Assembly: GCA_963755195.1 (NCBI GenBank)
Contig: CAVWIZ010000003.1
Span: forward strand, 434,001-498,000
Source: CAVQJU01 sp963755195
Lineage (GTDB): Bacteria > Acidobacteriota > Vicinamibacteria > Vicinamibacterales > CAVVIG01
Direction: 5' to 3'
Length of the DNA stretch: 64,000 nucleotides
Part shown: positions 17,394 to 26,429 of the stretch, one piece after another
Numbering within the stretch: position 1 is the first letter of the stretch
Layout: each line of letters begins with the position of its first letter
Translations under genes and position numbers: made by a program
Notes under the pieces: generated by a model
What the model was told of the DNA's origin: nothing
Databases searched by the model: none
The model's input: only the letters and a program-made list of their open reading frames with translations

Positions 17394-17456
17394 CAGTGCG
17401 GCGGAGGGCGCGCAGTATTCTACATCGCGCACCGAGATGACTTGGACGATTGGACG

Positions 17457-18692
17457 ATGAACGCGCGAGCAGCCCGCCAGACCGTCGTCATGGTCACCAG
17501 CTCGTATCCCCGGTTTCCCGGAGACTCGATCGCGACGTTCATGGAGCCGATCGCCACGGCGGTGGCCGCGCGCGGTCACGAGGTGCACGTGGTCGCCCCC
17601 TGGCATCCGCGGTGGCGCCGCGAGGCGTCGGAAGGCGGCGTGCACTTCCACCTGTTTCGATACGCGCCCCTGCCCGGCTTGAACGTGTTCGGGTATGCCG
17701 CGGCCTTGCGCGCCGACGTTCGCCTGCGCGTGTCGGCCATCGCCGTCGCGCCGCTCGCGCTCGTCGCGGGAGCACGCCGAACGCGGCACGTTGCGCGCGA
17801 CACGCGCGCGACGATCGTCCACGCACACTGGGTGATCCCGGGCGGCGTCATCGGAGCGGCCGCGGCCGGCCGGCGTCCGCTCGTCGTCAGCCTGCACGGG
17901 TCCGACGTCTACGTCGCCGAGCGTCACTTCCTCGCCCGACAGGCCGCGCGAGCCGCGTTCCGGCGCGCGGCATGGGTCACCGCGTGCAGCGAAGACCTGC
18001 GGATTCGCGCCATCGCGCTGGGCGCTCGCGCCGATCGGACCTCGGTTGTGCCGTACGGGGTGGACAGCGAGCGGTTCAAGCCGGACGCGCGTGCCCGGGC
18101 AGAGGGGCGGGCGGCCCTTGGCATCGCCGACGATGTGCCCCTCGTCTTCGCCTTCGGGCGCCTGGCCAGGAAAAAGGGGTTCGAGTATCTCATCGACGCG
18201 GCGGCCCTCGTGAGGCGCGACCATCCGTCGCTGCGTGTCGTGCTGGCCGGCGAAGGGGACCTCGACGGACCACTGCGCGCACGCGCCGCTGCTGCCGGGG
18301 TCGCCGACTGCGTGCAGTTCATGGGCGTCGTCGCGCACGACATGACGCCGAGACTGCTCGCCGCCGCGGATGTCGGCGTTGCGCCGTCGATTCACGATGA
18401 GGCGGGCAACGTCGATGGGCTCCCGAACACGGTGCTGGAAATCATGGCGTCGGGCACGCCGCTCGTGGCCACGCCGGTCGGCGGAATCGGCGCCGTCGCG
18501 GTCGACGGACAGACCGCGCGGCTCGTGCCAGAGCGAGACGCGGCCGCCCTTGCCGTCGCGATAAGCGGATTGTTGCGGCAGCCATCTCTGGGAACCGCGA
18601 TCGGCCGGCAGGCGCGCGAGGTCGTCTGTCGCGACTACAGTTGGGCGCGCGTCGCCGAACGATTCGAGACGATCTACGAGCGCGTCTGCTGA
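17457..18692 (+). CDS. Family 4 glycosyltransferase
   Basis: 411 residues from ATG 17457, intact. N-terminal domain: VVMVTSSYPRFPGDSIATFM, RGHEVHVVAPWHPRW, and a glycine-rich V-I-P-G-G-V segment; D-V-Y-V-A-E-R-H follows. Donor domain: VPYGVDSERFKP, FAFGRLARKKGFEYLIDAA, VVLAGEGDLDGPL, and D-E-A-G-N-V-D-G-L-P-N-T-V-L-E-I-M-A-S-G as the acidic donor site. It resembles PimB/WaaG-like mannosyl- or glucosyltransferases. The stop TGA overlaps the ATG of the next gene (TGATG), so the following GT-C protein is translationally coupled. Confidence 0.88.
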   Translation: MNARAARQTVVMVTSSYPRFPGDSIATFMEPIATAVAARGHEVHVVAPWHPRWRREASEGGVHFHLFRYAPLPGLNVFGYAAALRADVRLRVSAIAVAPLALVAGARRTRHVARDTRATIVHAHWVIPGGVIGAAAAGRRPLVVSLHGSDVYVAERHFLARQAARAAFRRAAWVTACSEDLRIRAIALGARADRTSVVPYGVDSERFKPDARARAEGRAALGIADDVPLVFAFGRLARKKGFEYLIDAAALVRRDHPSLRVVLAGEGDLDGPLRARAAAAGVADCVQFMGVVAHDMTPRLLAAADVGVAPSIHDEAGNVDGLPNTVLEIMASGTPLVATPVGGIGAVAVDGQTARLVPERDAAALAVAISGLLRQPSLGTAIGRQAREVVCRDYSWARVAERFETIYERVC

Positions 18693-21209
18693 TGTTGCGC
18701 ATTTTCCTCGACTCCCCTCGTCATCGCCTACCTGCCGGGCGCGCTGATCTTCCGCCTGCCGATTGCCGATCGGCGACGCGCGCCTCGCTGCCGGCCGAGG
18801 AGCGTGTCTTCTGGAGCATCCTGCTGAGCGTCGTCTGGTCATCCTGTCTCGCGCTGGCGCTCGCGGCCGCGGGGCGGTACCAGTTCGATCGCCTGCTCTG
18901 GATCACGGGCGCGGTCAGCCTGCTGATCGTTCTCGTCGTTCGCGGCCGTCTTCAACTCGGGCCCGCGGCACGCCATCCCACGTGGACGGCACTCCTCCCG
19001 CTCGGTCTGGTCGCGCTGGCGTTGTGGCTGAACTACAACGTGCCTCCAGCCGAGTACGTGATCGGCGGCAGGGATCCCGGCGTCTACATGAACGAGGGGA
19101 TTCAGATCGCTCAGCGCGGCACTCTCGTGACGGCCGACGAGGTCGTCGCGACGGTTCCCTCCGCTTTTCGAGACCTCTTTTTCCCGTGGCGGGGCGATCC
19201 CTGGTACTACAGCAATCGCTTCATGGGCTTCTTCATCCTCGATCCCGGGCGAGGGACGGTCGTCGGCCAGTTTCCTCACCTGTACCCCATCTGGATCGCC
19301 ATCGCCTACGGCGTCAACGGCCTGAGCGGCGCCCGCTGGATTCTGGGCCTGTGGGGCATTCTGGGCGTGCTGGCCGTCTACTTCCTGGGATCGCGGGTGA
19401 TGGGCCGGGCGGCGGCCGCAACGGGGGCGGGGTTGCTGGCGGTGCACGTCGTGCAGGTCTGGTACGCGCGCTACCCGAACGCCGAGCTCGTGATGCAGCC
19501 GCTCGTCTTCGCCGGGCTTCTGGCCTACGTGCGAGCGGCGGCCGATGAGGATCGCTTCTTCGGCGCCGTCTCGGCGCTGCTGCTCATGCTCGCCGTCTTC
19601 GCCCACATCACGGCGCTTATCGCAATCGCGGCCGTCGGGGCCGCTGCCGTGCTCGGCTCGCTCTGCGGTCAGCGCCTGCGGCTCTCGTTCGCCATTCCAC
19701 TCGCGGTCGGCACGTGCCTCGTCGTGGCCTACCTGGCCGCGATTCTGACGCCGTACTTTGCCGTGCCGGTCGGGTTCTTCCGAAATCTCCGGCCCGGGAA
19801 CGTGGCCGTGCTGGGCGTGCTCGCGATCGCCGGTCTTCTCCTCTGGCGAGGCGCACGCCGGCCGGCAGTTTCCGATTGGATCCGCATCTGGTGTCCCGTG
19901 CTGCTTGTGGCGTCGGTCTGGCTTGGTGCGATCTACGCCTTCTTCTTCCGGTCGGCGGGGGGCCTGCTGGCGCTGAACGACGCCGAGGCACTGCGGACGT
20001 TCACGGCGTTCTATCTGTCGCCGTACGGGTTGGCCGCGGCGCTCGTGGGTTTCCTGGTGATGACCCGCCGGTCGTTCTTGACAGCCGCACCGTTCCTGAT
20101 CGTCGTCACCGTGTTTTCGTTCTTCTTCTTCTACAAGATTCGCATCGTCCCCGAGCATTTCTGGGCCGCGCGCCGTTTTCTCGCGGTCATCCTGCCGGGC
20201 GCTCTGCTGCTCGTCGGCGCCGCCGCGTTCGCCGAGGTCCGGTTTGCCGCCGGGGGACGTCTTGGCTGGGCCAACGGCCGGAGTGCGCAAGTGGCTCGCT
20301 ACGCGGTGGGGCTGGTCTTCGTCGTGCTCCTGGGACGTCACTTCCTCGGCGCCACGAAGCCGATCCTCCGGCACGTGGAGTACGCGGGCTTGATCCCGCG
20401 TCTGGAGCAACTGGCGGCAACCTTCGGCGACAAGGATCTGGTGCTGGTCGAGTCTCGAGGCTCGTCGGACGTCCACGTGCTGGCGCTCCCGCTCGCCTAC
20501 ATCTATGCCCGCAACGTCCTCGTCTTTGCGACCACGAACCCGGACAAGCGGGCGTTTCGCGAGTTCCTGGCCTGGGCTCGCACCCGCTATCAGCGAGTGT
20601 TCTTCATCGGCGGAGGCGGAACCGAGCTGCTCTCGCGCACGATGAACGTCGAATCGACCGGCGGCGAGCGCTTCCAGGTTCCCGAGTACGAGGCGCGTGG
20701 AACGCGTATCCGCGCGGCGTCAGATTCAAGGAGTTCGATTTTGGCGTTTACGAGTTTCTGCCGCGTCCGGCCGAGGCCAGGGGCTTCGAGCTCGATGTCG
20801 GCGCGGCCGACGACCTGTACGTCCGCCGCTTCCACGCGAAGGAACGGCCGCCGAACGGCTTTACGTTCCGATGGACGCGGGATGTGTCGTACGTGTCGAT
20901 CGTCGGCACGCGTCCCGAGCAGCAGCGCCTCACGTTGTGGCTGAGCAACGGCGGCCGTCCGCCTTCGGCCGGCCCCGCGACGGTCGACGGTGTTCCTCAA
21001 CGACCGCGCGCTGGGCGAGCGTGAGCGTAGGCGCGGCGCTCGAGCCCTATCTTTTCTCGATTCCTACCGAGCTGGCCGCAGCCGTCGCCCGATCCGAGGA
21101 TGCCGCGCAACTGCGACTCGTCACGAGTACCTGGAATCCCGCTCGGCAGTTGAGCGTCAGAGACGACCGGGAGCTCGGCGTGATGCTCGACCGGATCGAG
21201 ATCAGATAG
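18692..21209 (+). CDS. GT-C (ArnT/PMT-like) membrane glycosyltransferase with C-terminal beta domain, frameshifted
   Basis: The start ATG 18692 overlaps the preceding stop. After about eight residues a frame change near 18715 leads through A-Y-L-P-G-A-L-I-F-R-L-P into a long frame of about 650 residues. That frame has some 12 hydrophobic helices. The first large periplasmic loop has GGRDPGVYMNEGIQIA, the Asp/Glu loop typical of GT-C enzymes that use polyprenyl-phosphate sugars, and FPHLYPIWIAIAYG. Frame changes near 20700 and 20990 interrupt a C-terminal periplasmic domain (N-G-F-T-F-R-W-T-R, then V-S-V-G-A-A-L-E-P, ending DRELGVMLDRIEIR). That domain recurs in three other proteins here. Converges on and overlaps the next minus-strand gene by 8 bases. 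Confidence 0.72.
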
Positions 21210-22626
21210 GAGGCGGCTCCGGCGCAATCATCCCCAGCTTCGGTTGAGCCGCCGCCTGGAAGACGGAACGAACCAACAGGCACGCGAGGAGAAACACGAG
21301 CGGCGACAGAAGCGACACCAGGGTCTCGCCCGGCAGCCGGTCCATGAGGTCGATCATCCACTGCTGAAACGTAATGAGCGCGTCGGGCGACAGGTACGCC
21401 GGCAGAGCGGTGACTTTCTGTACCAACGACGCAGCCGCGGTGTATCTCGAGAGCACGCTTTCCGGGGGCAGCAGCGCCGCGTTGCCAAGGGCGAAGACAG
21501 CCAAGTGCGACAGCCCGAGCAGCACGTTCATGGCGGTCCACAGCTTCAGCGTGTTCATGCTGGCTGCGGCGAGAGGCACGAGCAGCACCATCGCCGTGAA
21601 GCTGTGGTTGATGTGGGCGCGCGCGCCAAACTGAGACATCACGAGCGACCCCAGCGCCAGCATCAGGAGAAGCATCTCGGCTGAGGGCCGCGTCGATGCC
21701 GGGCCGCTTTCCCGAAGCTCGGTCCTGAACGAGAAGACCACGAAGACCGCGAGGCACACGAGGCCGGCCACCCCAGACAACATGCCAATCAACAGCCTGG
21801 GCATGTGCGAAAAGGCGACGTGCCCGGTTTGTCCCAGTCGCGCCCATGTAAGAAAATGCTACGAAACGCCAGATCCCGGGTCCCCCATTCGACACGCCCG
21901 ACATCGTCACAAAGGCCGACCGATAGTTGTCGACGAGCGCGAGCGCCGACCCGCCGGCAGCCGCAATCAGAATAGACGTCGTACCGGCCACCGTAACGAG
22001 TCCGGCCAGCCAGAACACGAAAGGCGCGCGCGTGCCCCGCCACCATTGAACCGCGAGAAAAACGCCGAGCGGGCCGATGAAGTGGACGAGTCCCTGGGGC
22101 TTGAACATGGCGCTGGCCATCAGCAGCGCGCCGGCCGCGAACCAGGCGCCGGTCTTCCGTGAACGCTTCAAGGCCAGCACCGCCAGCAGCCCGAAGAGGA
22201 TATGCGGCCCCTCCCAGAATCCATGGTAGGCCTCGTGGATCACGAACCAGGGATTCAGCCAATAGAGGATGAGCGTGAGCCGGCGCCGCTCGGGCGGAAC
22301 GATGAGGAGCAGCGCGACCAGGACTGCCACATCGAACGCGAGAATGATGAGCTTGTATGGAGCCCACCAGAACCTCGGCACGAGCTCCGCGGCTGAAGCG
22401 GCCAGCCCGAACGCGGCGTACGACAGGATGCCGTAGTTGATGTGGAATGCCGACACCAGACCTTCGGTCCGGACGGCGAATCCCCACTCGAGCAGGATCT
22501 GATAGAGATCCGTCATGCCGTTGAAGAGCACGCCGGGAAGCCGCGCGATCAGGCCGAGCGCGAAGAGCAGAACCAGTGGAGACCGAAGAGATCGCGAAAA
22601 CCGATTGGCGCCTGCGCCTCACTCAT
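21202..22626 (-). CDS. Multi-spanning GT-C-like membrane protein, frameshifted
   Basis: The proposed start ATG 22626 overlaps the stop of the upstream GT2 gene (ATGAGTGA). A shift near 22590 leads to SPLVLLFALGLIARLPGVLF and NGMTDLYQILLEWGF, then a long hydrophobic frame with about eight helices. It includes YWLNPWFVIHEAYHGFWEG, a motif seen in GPI-mannosyltransferase- and DUF2029-like GT-C proteins. Near 21820 the frame changes and the last 200 residues (four to five more helices) end in A-P-E-P-P-P-I. Total about 470 codons. Likely a polyprenyl-phosphate-sugar-dependent transferase, but the acceptor is unknown. Coupled to the upstream GT2, which may make its donor. Confidence 0.65.
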
Positions 22627-23387
22627 TCGCGGCCATGGCCGCACCGCGCGGGGCCGTGCGAAATGACGACGGCCGCAACCAGCTGGCCAGTCGCATCGTG
22701 GTAATCAGCACGGCCATGCGGAGTCCGAGAAGCGCCGCGACCCACCGGTTTCCGCAGACCATGCTCTGACCGACGCGTTCCTTGTAGTTGACCGGAATCT
22801 GAATGACGCGCGCGCCACTCAGGATGCACAGCATGATCATCTCCGGCCCGAAGTGGGAGTCGCCGACGGCAAACAGCGGCAGCGATGTCGCTCGAGCACC
22901 GGGCGAGAGACGAGACGCATCGTGCAGCCGACATCGCTGAGGGTCGTCGCGTTGAACAGGAATTCCAGGTACTTGGCGACGGCCCAGTTGGCCCACTTCA
23001 TGAAGAAGCCCATGTTGGCGCCGGTCCAGATCAACTCACGATTCGTGCGGCTCCCGAGAACGACGTCGAAGTCGACGGCATAGGCGAGCAGCTTGTGGAT
23101 GTCCCGCGGATCGAACGACCCGTCCGGCTCCGCGAGGATGACGATGTCGCCGGTCGCCTCGGCCATCGCCTTGCGGCACGACCACCCGTACCCCTGGCGC
23201 GTTTCGAAGACTTCGCGCGCGCGGGTCTTGCCGACTTCCTCCGACGTGCCCGGCGCCGCGTTGTTGTTGCACACGACGACCTCGTCGACGACGCCGGTGC
23301 TGAAGAATCCCTCGATGCACTCCGCGGATCGACTGCGCGTTCGTTGTAGGTTGGAAGCGCGACCGAGATGGTCTGTCCCTGCCACAT
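22619..23387 (-). CDS. Family 2 glycosyltransferase (DPM1-like), frameshifted
   Basis: From ATG 23387: TISVALPTYNER, then a frame change near 23340. The next piece continues F-F-S-T-G-V-V-D-E-V, R-Q-G-Y-G-W-S-C-R-K-A-M, GDIVILAEPDGSFDP (DxD-type site) and DVVLGSRTNRELIW. After F-N-A-T-T-L-S-D-V-G-C-T-M-R another change near 22905 gives S-H-F-G-P-E-M-I, IQIPVNYKERVGQSM and one C-terminal hydrophobic helix. Motif order is that of polyprenyl-phosphate mannose/glucose synthases. Its start is in frame with the upstream methyltransferase, with no stop between them in that frame. Its stop overlaps the GT-C gene downstream, so the three likely form one unit. Confidence 0.75.
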
Positions 23388-24117
23388 CGGTGAAGAAACC
23401 GATTCTACTTCGCCCGCCTGGCGGGTCGCAACCAGAAGCATCTGCTTCGCAAGCGGCCGAACGGGCAACCGGAGATAGAGCGCCACGGCCCACGGCCACT
23501 GAGGCAGGCGGCTCTTGAGAGTCAGCGGCAGAAAGCGCGGAACGACGACGTCCACGCGAAATCCCGCCGAAGTCAGGAAATCGGCGAGCGACACGTGGCT
23601 GAACACGAACTGATGCGTGTAGTCATCGAAATACTCGCGGGCGCAGTACCGGAAGTTCGGTTGGACGATGACGAGACGACCGCCGGGCTTCAGGACGCGG
23701 CGCACCTCATTGAGCGTGTCGAGCGACCTCGGTCCGGCTCAGATGCTCGAGCAGGTTGCTGCTGAACACCACGTCCAACTGGTTGTCGCTGAAGGCGCTG
23801 AGATCCCAACAGGCGCCTACATGCGTGTGCACGCCCGGCGCGGCGTGAGCGACGAAGCCGGGATACACATCGAGCGCGTGCTTCTCCGCCGCCCGCACCT
23901 GGTTGATGAACGAGCAATAGCCCGCGCCCAGATCGAGGATCGCCGCGCGAGGTGGCAGATAGCGCTCGAGATAGCGGCAGATGACGCGCCAGACCTGCTC
24001 GCGGCCCGGCACGTAGCTGAACCGGGTTTGATGATACCCGTCGTACAGATCCCGGTCCCCCACGTCAGATTCCTCGATTCGCTGATTCACCACGCGCGCG
24101 GCGCCGGATCGTAGCAT
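23388..24117 (-). CDS. SAM-dependent methyltransferase, frameshifted; 3' boundary unclear
   Basis: ATG 24117 opens M-L-R-S-G-A-A-R-V-V-N-Q-R. Motif I is AAILDLGAGYCSFINQV, followed by HALDVYPGFVAHA and LDVVFSSNLLEHLSRTEV. A frame change near 23710 leads to MRRVLKPGGRLVIVQPNFRY, Y-F-D-D-Y-T-H-Q-F-V-F and a Pro-rich C terminus. In this last frame no stop occurs before the GT2 start at 23387, so it is either a methyltransferase-GT2 fusion or has lost its stop to a base error. A TAG at 23405-23407 lies in a different frame. Related methyltransferases modify sugars of lipid-linked glycans. Confidence 0.65.
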
Positions 24118-24127
24118 GGCGCCGAGG

Positions 24128-24133
24128 TACAAT
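24128..24133 (+). promoter_or_regulatory. Predicted -10 box (TACAAT)
   Basis: TACAAT lies between the divergent methyltransferase start (24117) and the GT9 gene start (24154), 20 bases before the latter. It closely matches the TATAAT boxes seen upstream of three other plus-strand genes here. No clear -35 element. Confidence 0.4.
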
Positions 24134-24153
24134 CCCGCCCACCGGGCCACATC

Positions 24154-25332
24154 GTGTTCAGCCACCTTCAGATCTACGATTCGCGCGAGCGGCTGATGGT
24201 CGGCTGCGCCGACGCGCTCCTGAGGGTCGCCGCGGCCTCGCGACCGCCTCATCGTCGCCAGGCCGGCGGCCTCCCTCGCGAGATTCTGCTCCTTCGTCTT
24301 GAACGCATCGGTGATCTGCTGATGACGCTCGGCGCGATCGAAGCCGTGCGGGCGCGAGCCCCCGGCGCAAAGGTTCACCTGGTCGTGGGAAGTTGGAACG
24401 CTTCGTTAGCCGCGCTTCTGCCCGGCATCGATTCGTTTGAAACGCTCAACGTGCCATGGCTGGCTCGAGAGGACCGAGCCGCTTCGACGGCCTTGCTTGT
24501 CCGCACCGCGTGGTCGTGGCGGGCGCGCGGCTTCGACCTCGCAATGAACTTCGAGCCCGACATCCGCAGCAACTTCCTCCTGGCGCTGAGCGAGGCGCCG
24601 CACCGCGTCGGATTCTCGTCGGGAGGCGGCGGCGCGTTCCTGACGAACGCCTTGTCGTATATCCCGAGCGCACACACGGCCGCAAACAACTTGCGGCTGG
24701 TCGACACGGCGTTGCCGGTGGCGGCGGGCAAGGTCGACCCGGGGCCGCGATTCCCGCGCCTCGCGCTCCCTGACGAGGCGCGACGCGAAGCGCGACGCCT
24801 CCTCGGCGACGCGGCCGCCGGCCGGCTGCTCGTCGGCCTTCACGCAAGTGCCGGGCGGCAGATCAAGCAGTGGCACCCGGACAGATTCGCCCAGGTTGCG
24901 GCGCGGCTCGCCCGCGACCACGGGGCGACCATCGTCCTCACCGGAACACCCGAGGACAAGCCCCTGATCGAACGAATCACGTCCGTACTGCCTGACGATG
25001 TGGAGACGCTCGACGTGTCGGGCTCGATGGACCTGCCTGTGTTTGCCGGCCTTCTCGAACAACTCAGCGTGCTCGTGACCGGCGACACCGGACCAATGCA
25101 CCTCGCGGCGGCGGTGAGCACACCAATCGTCGCCTTGTTCGGGCCAACTGATCCCGGCCGCTACGGTCCGTTGACCGACCGGGCGCGCGTCCTGACCGCC
25201 GATCTCTGGTGCCGGCCGTGCAACCGCGTTCGCCGGCCGCCCACCCGGTGTGCGGGTGGCGTACCGGATTGCCTCAACGGTATCGATGTCGAAACGGTGT
25301 GCCGGGCCGCCGACGAGCTGCTGCGGAATTGA
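24154..25332 (+). CDS. Family 9 (heptosyltransferase-like) glycosyltransferase
   Basis: 392 residues from GTG 24154 (ATG 24196 is an alternative). The GT-B fold opens with EILLLRLERIGDLLMTLGAI, the classic GT9 nucleotide-binding loop, then K-V-H-L-V-V-G-S. The C-terminal domain has LLVGLHASAGRQIKQWHPD, ATIVLTGTPEDKPLI and VTGDTGPMHLAAAVSTPIVA with LFGPTDPGRYGP. These are the signature of LPS ADP-heptose transferases, which act in the cytoplasm on lipid A core. The C terminus adds four cysteines (W-C-R-P-C-N, T-R-C, P-D-C), a pattern common in GT9 of unknown sugar use. Intact. It is followed 7 bases later by a dispersed repeat arm. Confidence 0.87.
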   Translation: MFSHLQIYDSRERLMVGCADALLRVAAASRPPHRRQAGGLPREILLLRLERIGDLLMTLGAIEAVRARAPGAKVHLVVGSWNASLAALLPGIDSFETLNVPWLAREDRAASTALLVRTAWSWRARGFDLAMNFEPDIRSNFLLALSEAPHRVGFSSGGGGAFLTNALSYIPSAHTAANNLRLVDTALPVAAGKVDPGPRFPRLALPDEARREARRLLGDAAAGRLLVGLHASAGRQIKQWHPDRFAQVAARLARDHGATIVLTGTPEDKPLIERITSVLPDDVETLDVSGSMDLPVFAGLLEQLSVLVTGDTGPMHLAAAVSTPIVALFGPTDPGRYGPLTDRARVLTADLWCRPCNRVRRPPTRCAGGVPDCLNGIDVETVCRAADELLRN

Positions 25333-25338
25333 CGCCGC

Positions 25339-25385
25339 GATCACGACGATCAACGCAGAGGCCGCAGAGTCCGCGGAGAAGACGC
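25339..25385. repeat. Dispersed ACGCAGAG repeat, arm A
   Basis: Bases 25339-25360 (GATCACGACGATCAACGCAG plus AG) are identical to the reverse complement of 55316-55337 in copy E. A second, imperfect unit follows (C-C-G-C-A-G-A-G at about 25362-25369). No matching closing arm is close by; the nearest inward-facing arm is copy B, about 1 kb downstream. The rest of the interval to 25592 holds no gene I can support. Confidence 0.75.
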
Positions 25386-25592
25386 CTAGTCGATCCACGG
25401 ATGATGTCGACGATGTGGATGTCACCGGCAGAACTGTATTTTTTCGGACACCAGAGATAGACCCGACTGTGGTCCTATACAGAGTTGGCAGCCGGTGGGC
25501 TCTCGGCACTCGGGAGTGTGGTCCTTAAGCCACTCTATTGGCGAAAACCTCACATCCGAAATGACCCACTACCGACCTGTTGGACCTATTGT

Positions 25593-25973
25593 GTGAGGAC
25601 ACTCGCTGGTCTGGCTCTCGTCTCTTGCGCGACTGCTGTCGCATTGAGCGCGATCCCGTTTCGGATCGCCCCCGGCGTCACAGCTGAGCGCATTCGCACG
25701 ATACGACTGGGAATGACAGAGGCGAGTCTTGTGAAATTGCTGGGAACGCCACTCTCGAGAGAGCCCTGGGGTCCAACTGGCCAACTGCTCTTCTATGCCC
25801 ACGATACGCCTTTGTTGAATCACTCACCTACTCTGTGGGTGCTTGTTCAAAATGGTGCCGTCAAGCAGGTTGAAGCTAAGCGAACCGTGTGGTTCATAGA
25901 CGATGAGGGCCTATATGTGAGCCGCGATGGTCTATCTTGGGAGTCTCCGCTGTTTGCGAAGACGTTTAGATAG
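25593..25973 (+). CDS. Predicted lipoprotein with BamE/SmpA-like domain
   Basis: 126 residues from GTG 25593, chosen because it yields M-R-T-L-A-G-L-A followed by the lipobox L-V-S-C. An open extension back to 25485 (TTG) lacks signal character. The mature part contains ERIRTIRLGMTEASLVKLLG, the helix-loop seen in BamE/SmpA/OmlA folds (G-M-T-x-x-x-V/L-x-x-L-L-G-x-P), then three strands ending W-V-L-V-Q-N-G-A-V-K-Q-V. BamE proper helps outer-membrane barrel assembly, but many small lipoproteins share the fold. Base composition is visibly less GC-rich than neighbours. It lies inside the interval bracketed by repeat arms A and B. Confidence 0.6.
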   Translation: MRTLAGLALVSCATAVALSAIPFRIAPGVTAERIRTIRLGMTEASLVKLLGTPLSREPWGPTGQLLFYAHDTPLLNHSPTLWVLVQNGAVKQVEAKRTVWFIDDEGLYVSRDGLSWESPLFAKTFR

Positions 25974-25987
25974 CCAGATGAGGGATA

Positions 25988-26296
25988 GTGCGACCTACAT
26001 TTAGAGAGGTCGGCGACGGGTTGGTGTCGCGATGGCTGTCGTCGCTGGTGGCAATCGCCTACGTCATCATGGCACTTGCATCGAGGGGAATACAGGCTGG
26101 GACCGAGACAGCGATCTACTGTTTCCTCGCCTGGTTCTGCGTTTGGTTTCCCGACGCGATGGGTACTCCCGCCGATGGTGCCATTGGCCGGTCGGCAGTA
26201 CCGACTCCGGCAGGGTTGGTGTGGTTCATCGGCTGGGGGTTGCTGACCATTCCGATAATCGTGATTTTTCTGCTGTGGATTCAGAACGCAATCTAA
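25988..26296 (+). CDS. Small membrane protein of unknown function
   Basis: 102 residues from GTG 25988. Hydrophobic segments at about 16-34, 42-54 and 75-97 suggest two or three membrane passes; the C terminus is I-I-V-I-F-L-L-W-I-Q. It starts 14 bases after the BamE-like lipoprotein gene and is probably co-transcribed with it. I do not recognise a family. Codon use is less GC-rich than in surrounding glycosyltransferases, matching its partner, and both sit between inverted repeat arms. Confidence 0.5.
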   Translation: MRPTFREVGDGLVSRWLSSLVAIAYVIMALASRGIQAGTETAIYCFLAWFCVWFPDAMGTPADGAIGRSAVPTPAGLVWFIGWGLLTIPIIVIFLLWIQNAI

Positions 26297-26340
26297 CGGC
26301 TGAGCCGCAGCGGAAACGGAAGAGGCGGCCGCACCGCGCC

Positions 26341-26429
26341 TGAAACGCAGACGTTGCGTACTCGGATCGTTAGGGACGTCTCAGCGTTCTCGGCGGTCTC
26401 TGCGTTTATCGTGGCGGGTCTTTCTTCAA
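26341..26429. repeat. Dispersed ACGCAGAG repeat, arm B
   Basis: On the minus strand, bases 26429 down to 26395 read GAAGAAAGACCC, then GCCACGATAAACGCAGAG, with a further A-C-G-C-T-G-A-G unit inside. The same end sequence is seen in copies D (46742-46772) and E (55158-55187). The outer edge coincides with the stop codon of the minus-strand GT4 gene at 26426. Confidence 0.7.

Noticed and set aside
16149..17456. Long plus-strand open frame over the minus-strand GT2 and GT4 genes
   Set aside because: It is a high-GC shadow with Arg/Asp-rich, motif-free translation; only its last part (from 17457) is the real GT4.
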